In this document: in pieces, positions 62,505 to 64,000 of the stretch
Layout of the letters: each line of letters starts with the position of its first letter
Position numbering within the stretch: the first letter of the stretch is position 1
From: a virus
Virus record (IMG/VR): IMGVR_UViG_3300028388_004019
Coordinates: 119,756 to 183,755 of that record
Reading direction: 5' to 3' (one strand)
Length of the DNA stretch: 64,000 bases
Program-made: the position numbers and the translations under genes
The notes under the pieces: generated by a model
The model's input: only the letters and a program-made list of their open reading frames with translations
What the model was told of the DNA's origin: nothing
Databases searched by the model: none

Positions 62505-62515
62505 GAAAAAGGTCT

Positions 62516-62965
62516 TTATGATAAATATTCTTTCTTTTTCGTTTTGGTCTTAGATAGTGTAAAATAATCTGAAGACATCAACTCATCTGAATATATTGAC
62601 TTACATATTTTCTTTACACGGTCTCTCAAAATAATTGATTTGAAATCCATATGTTCTTTTATGAATAATGTGACTTCTAAATTCATAAAAGATTTTTTAC
62701 CCATTTGAATACCACTTGTTCTTAAGTCTAAATCTACGATATTATGTGTTTCGAAAATTAATGGGTCAACACACTCTAATAAGTTGTGTTTAATGTTGCG
62801 ATTTAAGTTTCCGTTTATTCTGTTCCAATTGTCACTTTCAACAGTTGGCTCAATCCATGATTGAATTGAAATATAAATTGATTTTAAGTTTTGTGCATCT
62901 ACAGTTCCATAACTACACTTAGCGTTTTCGAAAATATTTAATTTCGAACTTTTACCTTTTTTCAT
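62516..62965 (-). CDS. Unknown phage protein
   Basis: A 149-residue protein: KLNIFENAKCSYGTVDAQNL, then IQSWIEPTVESDNWNRINGN, and a beta section with MNLEVTLFIKEHMDF. The end is Lys-rich (SKTKTKKKEY). It lies between the tag-like gene and the convergent/divergent bS21 region. No motif assigns it; a structural or assembly role is suggested by neighbours only. Confidence 0.5.
   Translation of the reverse strand: MKKGKSSKLNIFENAKCSYGTVDAQNLKSIYISIQSWIEPTVESDNWNRINGNLNRNIKHNLLECVDPLIFETHNIVDLDLRTSGIQMGKKSFMNLEVTLFIKEHMDFKSIILRDRVKKICKSIYSDELMSSDYFTLSKTKTKKKEYLS
62520..62527 (-). promoter_or_regulatory. Putative late promoter variant (TATTTATC)
   Basis: TATTTATC on the coding strand, 15 bases before the GTG of the 132-residue gene; overlaps the 3' end of the upstream gene. 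Confidence 0.3.
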
Positions 62966-63050
62966 ATATTCTTCATATATCTTCTCGTTTATTTGTTGAT
63001 AAAAGTATAAGAAACATTTCCTCCTCAGTCAAAATTTGACTTAAAAAAAC

Positions 63051-63058
63051 TATTTATT
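63051..63058 (+). promoter_or_regulatory. Putative late promoter variant (TATTTATT)
   Basis: TATTTATTATAA, 13 bases before the bS21 start; last base differs from the main element. Confidence 0.35.
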
Positions 63059-63071
63059 ATAATAGTCAAGT

Positions 63072-63266
63072 ATGATAGTAGTAAAAGTAGATAAGAAAAA
63101 AGGTGGTATTGAGAGAGCTCTCAAGAATTATAAGTATAAGGTTATAAAGACCAAACAACTCAATAATTTACGAGAAGGAAGATATCACACCAAAAAAACC
63201 ACAAAGAGAAGAAAACAATTAGAGAAAGCCAAGTATGTGGAAAAATTAAAGGGTTCAGAAGACTGA
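63072..63266 (+). CDS. rpsU: Ribosomal protein bS21
   Basis: A 64-residue basic protein of the right length for bS21 (about 60-70). It has the family pattern: IVVKVDKKKGGIERALKNYK, then KTKQLNNLREGRYHTKK, and a final helix RRKQLEKAKYVEKLKG. bS21 sits on the small subunit near the anti-Shine-Dalgarno sequence and affects initiation. The gene is alone on the plus strand, with an upstream TATTTATT element and a strong terminator overlapping its stop. Its leader has no Shine-Dalgarno, unlike what is reported for flavobacterial host rpsU genes. Probably exchanges into host ribosomes. Confidence 0.85.
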   Translation: MIVVKVDKKKGGIERALKNYKYKVIKTKQLNNLREGRYHTKKTTKRRKQLEKAKYVEKLKGSED

Positions 63267-63270
63267 ACCC
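63251..63270. terminator. Bidirectional terminator after bS21
   Basis: An 8-base perfect stem, GGGTTCAG / CTGAACCC, followed by six T. The bS21 stop lies inside the stem. The A-rich left side lets it also stop the convergent minus-strand transcript. Confidence 0.88.
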
Positions 63271-63278
63271 TTTTTTAA

Positions 63279-64000
63279 TTATAGACCTGAATGTAATTGT
63301 TTCAGTTTGTATAGTGAAACTAAATCGTTTTCACTTTCATTAATTTTAGATATTGTATTATTAACTTTCTCAGTTAATTCTTTGTCAGTACTTTCAGTCA
63401 AAGTGGATTGAAGTTTACCAATAACCGACTCTTTCAATTCAGTCATTTCTTTTACAATTTCTTCTTTTGTCATTGATAATAATCCTTTCAATTCTTCTTT
63501 ATCAGATTCGTTGATATTATCGTATTCTTTGTTGAATGTATTCGATGCGATTTTCAACATTGTAGATAATGGTAAGTTTACAGATTCTTTGATTACATCT
63601 TCAATCTTTGTTTCAGAAAGTGCTCTCTCAATCTTTAATTTTGATTCCACTACCGCTTCCAATTTTGTTAAAGACTTTTCATAGATAACGTTATCAATAT
63701 CTACATAATTATTCTCAACAGATTCATCTAAAAGTTCATTAACCCATTTAGATAATTCTTCGATTTTTTCTTTGTTATTTGTGATGATGTCATTTAACTT
63801 TTCAAACGACTCATTTACATATACTGAAGCAACTTCTTTAGACAAACCTTTTTGTGAACTTAATTCGTCATAAAGGTAATAGGCTTCAGCCAAATTTTTG
63901 TCACCCAAGATTCTCTTTTTGAAACCCTGAAGATTAGACTTGAAAGATTCTTTACCGTAAGTAGAAACTAACGTTTTTTCAATCTTTGATTTAATAGCAC
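63279..64000 (-). CDS. Helical phage protein, 5' end beyond the window
   Basis: This minus-strand frame is open through the right edge; a TTG at 63908 is only an internal codon, since AIKSKIEKTLVSTYGKESFK and more precede it. The visible part (about 240 residues) is a charged helical protein: YLYDELSSQKGLSKEVASVY, NNKEKIEELSKWVNELLDES and TELKESVIGKLQSTLTESTD. This suggests coiled coil. The site upstream of head genes makes a core or head-assembly role likely. Not assigned. Confidence 0.65.
   Translation of the reverse strand, partial: AIKSKIEKTLVSTYGKESFKSNLQGFKKRILGDKNLAEAYYLYDELSSQKGLSKEVASVYVNESFEKLNDIITNNKEKIEELSKWVNELLDESVENNYVDIDNVIYEKSLTKLEAVVESKLKIERALSETKIEDVIKESVNLPLSTMLKIASNTFNKEYDNINESDKEELKGLLSMTKEEIVKEMTELKESVIGKLQSTLTESTDKELTEKVNNTISKINESENDLVSLYKLKQLHSGL

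Noticed and set aside
63015-63026. GAGGAGG followed by ATG on the minus strand before the 149-residue gene
   Set aside because: The spacing to the ATG is only two bases and the frame stops after 14 codons; it does not drive a recognisable gene.
1-64000. tRNA genes
   Set aside because: Gaps between genes are too short and no cloverleaf or TTC-loop pattern was seen by eye; a dedicated scan was not possible.

Overview
The window is a 64 kb piece of a large, AT-rich tailed phage with a contractile tail and a T4-type virion. The evidence is a set of structural genes that match T4 proteins in sequence motifs and in order: a gp23-type major capsid protein with a visible maturation site, an acidic core/scaffold protein, a gp21-type prohead protease, a gp18-type sheath, a gp19-type tube, a 589-residue tape measure (T4 gp29 is about 590), a gp5-type OB-fold hub protein, a gp53/LysM-type wedge protein, and gp13- and gp15-like neck/tail-completion candidates. 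A gp55-like late sigma factor is also present. Terminase, portal, primase and replicative helicase are not in this window. The host is most likely a Bacteroidota bacterium: starts are preceded by A/T-rich leaders without Shine-Dalgarno sequences, one small protein resembles DUF4494, and the phage carries its own bS21 ribosomal protein.

Layout. 1-17.4 kb, minus strand: tail module (baseplate proteins, tape measure, a chaperone pair with a probable +1 frameshift, tube, sheath, tail-completion genes) plus a HAD phosphatase. 17.4-22.2 kb, plus strand: SNF2 helicase, a superoxide dismutase fused to a nuclease-like domain, a gp13-like neck gene. 22.2-25 kb, minus: family B DNA polymerase. 25-34.1 kb, minus: adhesion module with two very long Pro/Thr-repeat stalk proteins. 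34.1-36.6 kb, plus: small putative virion proteins. 36.6-48.9 kb, plus: a glycan island (glycosyltransferases of several folds, two unrelated sulfotransferases, a pyruvyltransferase fusion, a sugar aminotransferase-like protein, a nucleotide-sugar dehydrogenase) interleaved with a 3'-5' exonuclease, dUTPase and PhoH. 48.9-55.7 kb, plus: late sigma factor and baseplate genes. 55.7-64 kb, mostly minus: DNA-binding-like basic proteins, capsid, scaffold, protease, and bS21 on the plus strand.

How it fits together. An 8-base element, TATTTATA on the coding strand, lies just upstream of at least 14 genes (19 counting last-base variants), nearly all structural. It is absent from the DNA polymerase, SNF2, glycan and PhoH starts, so it is a good candidate for the late promoter read by the gp55-like factor. 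The superoxide dismutase gene carries it too and contains a prohead-protease-like site (LITE/G) between its two domains. Several other small proteins begin with similar helical tags ending in (I/L)-x-E, suggesting a class of proteins carried inside the capsid. The glycan island may decorate the Pro/Thr stalks or remodel the host surface. All functional statements come from reading motifs by eye; no database search was run.
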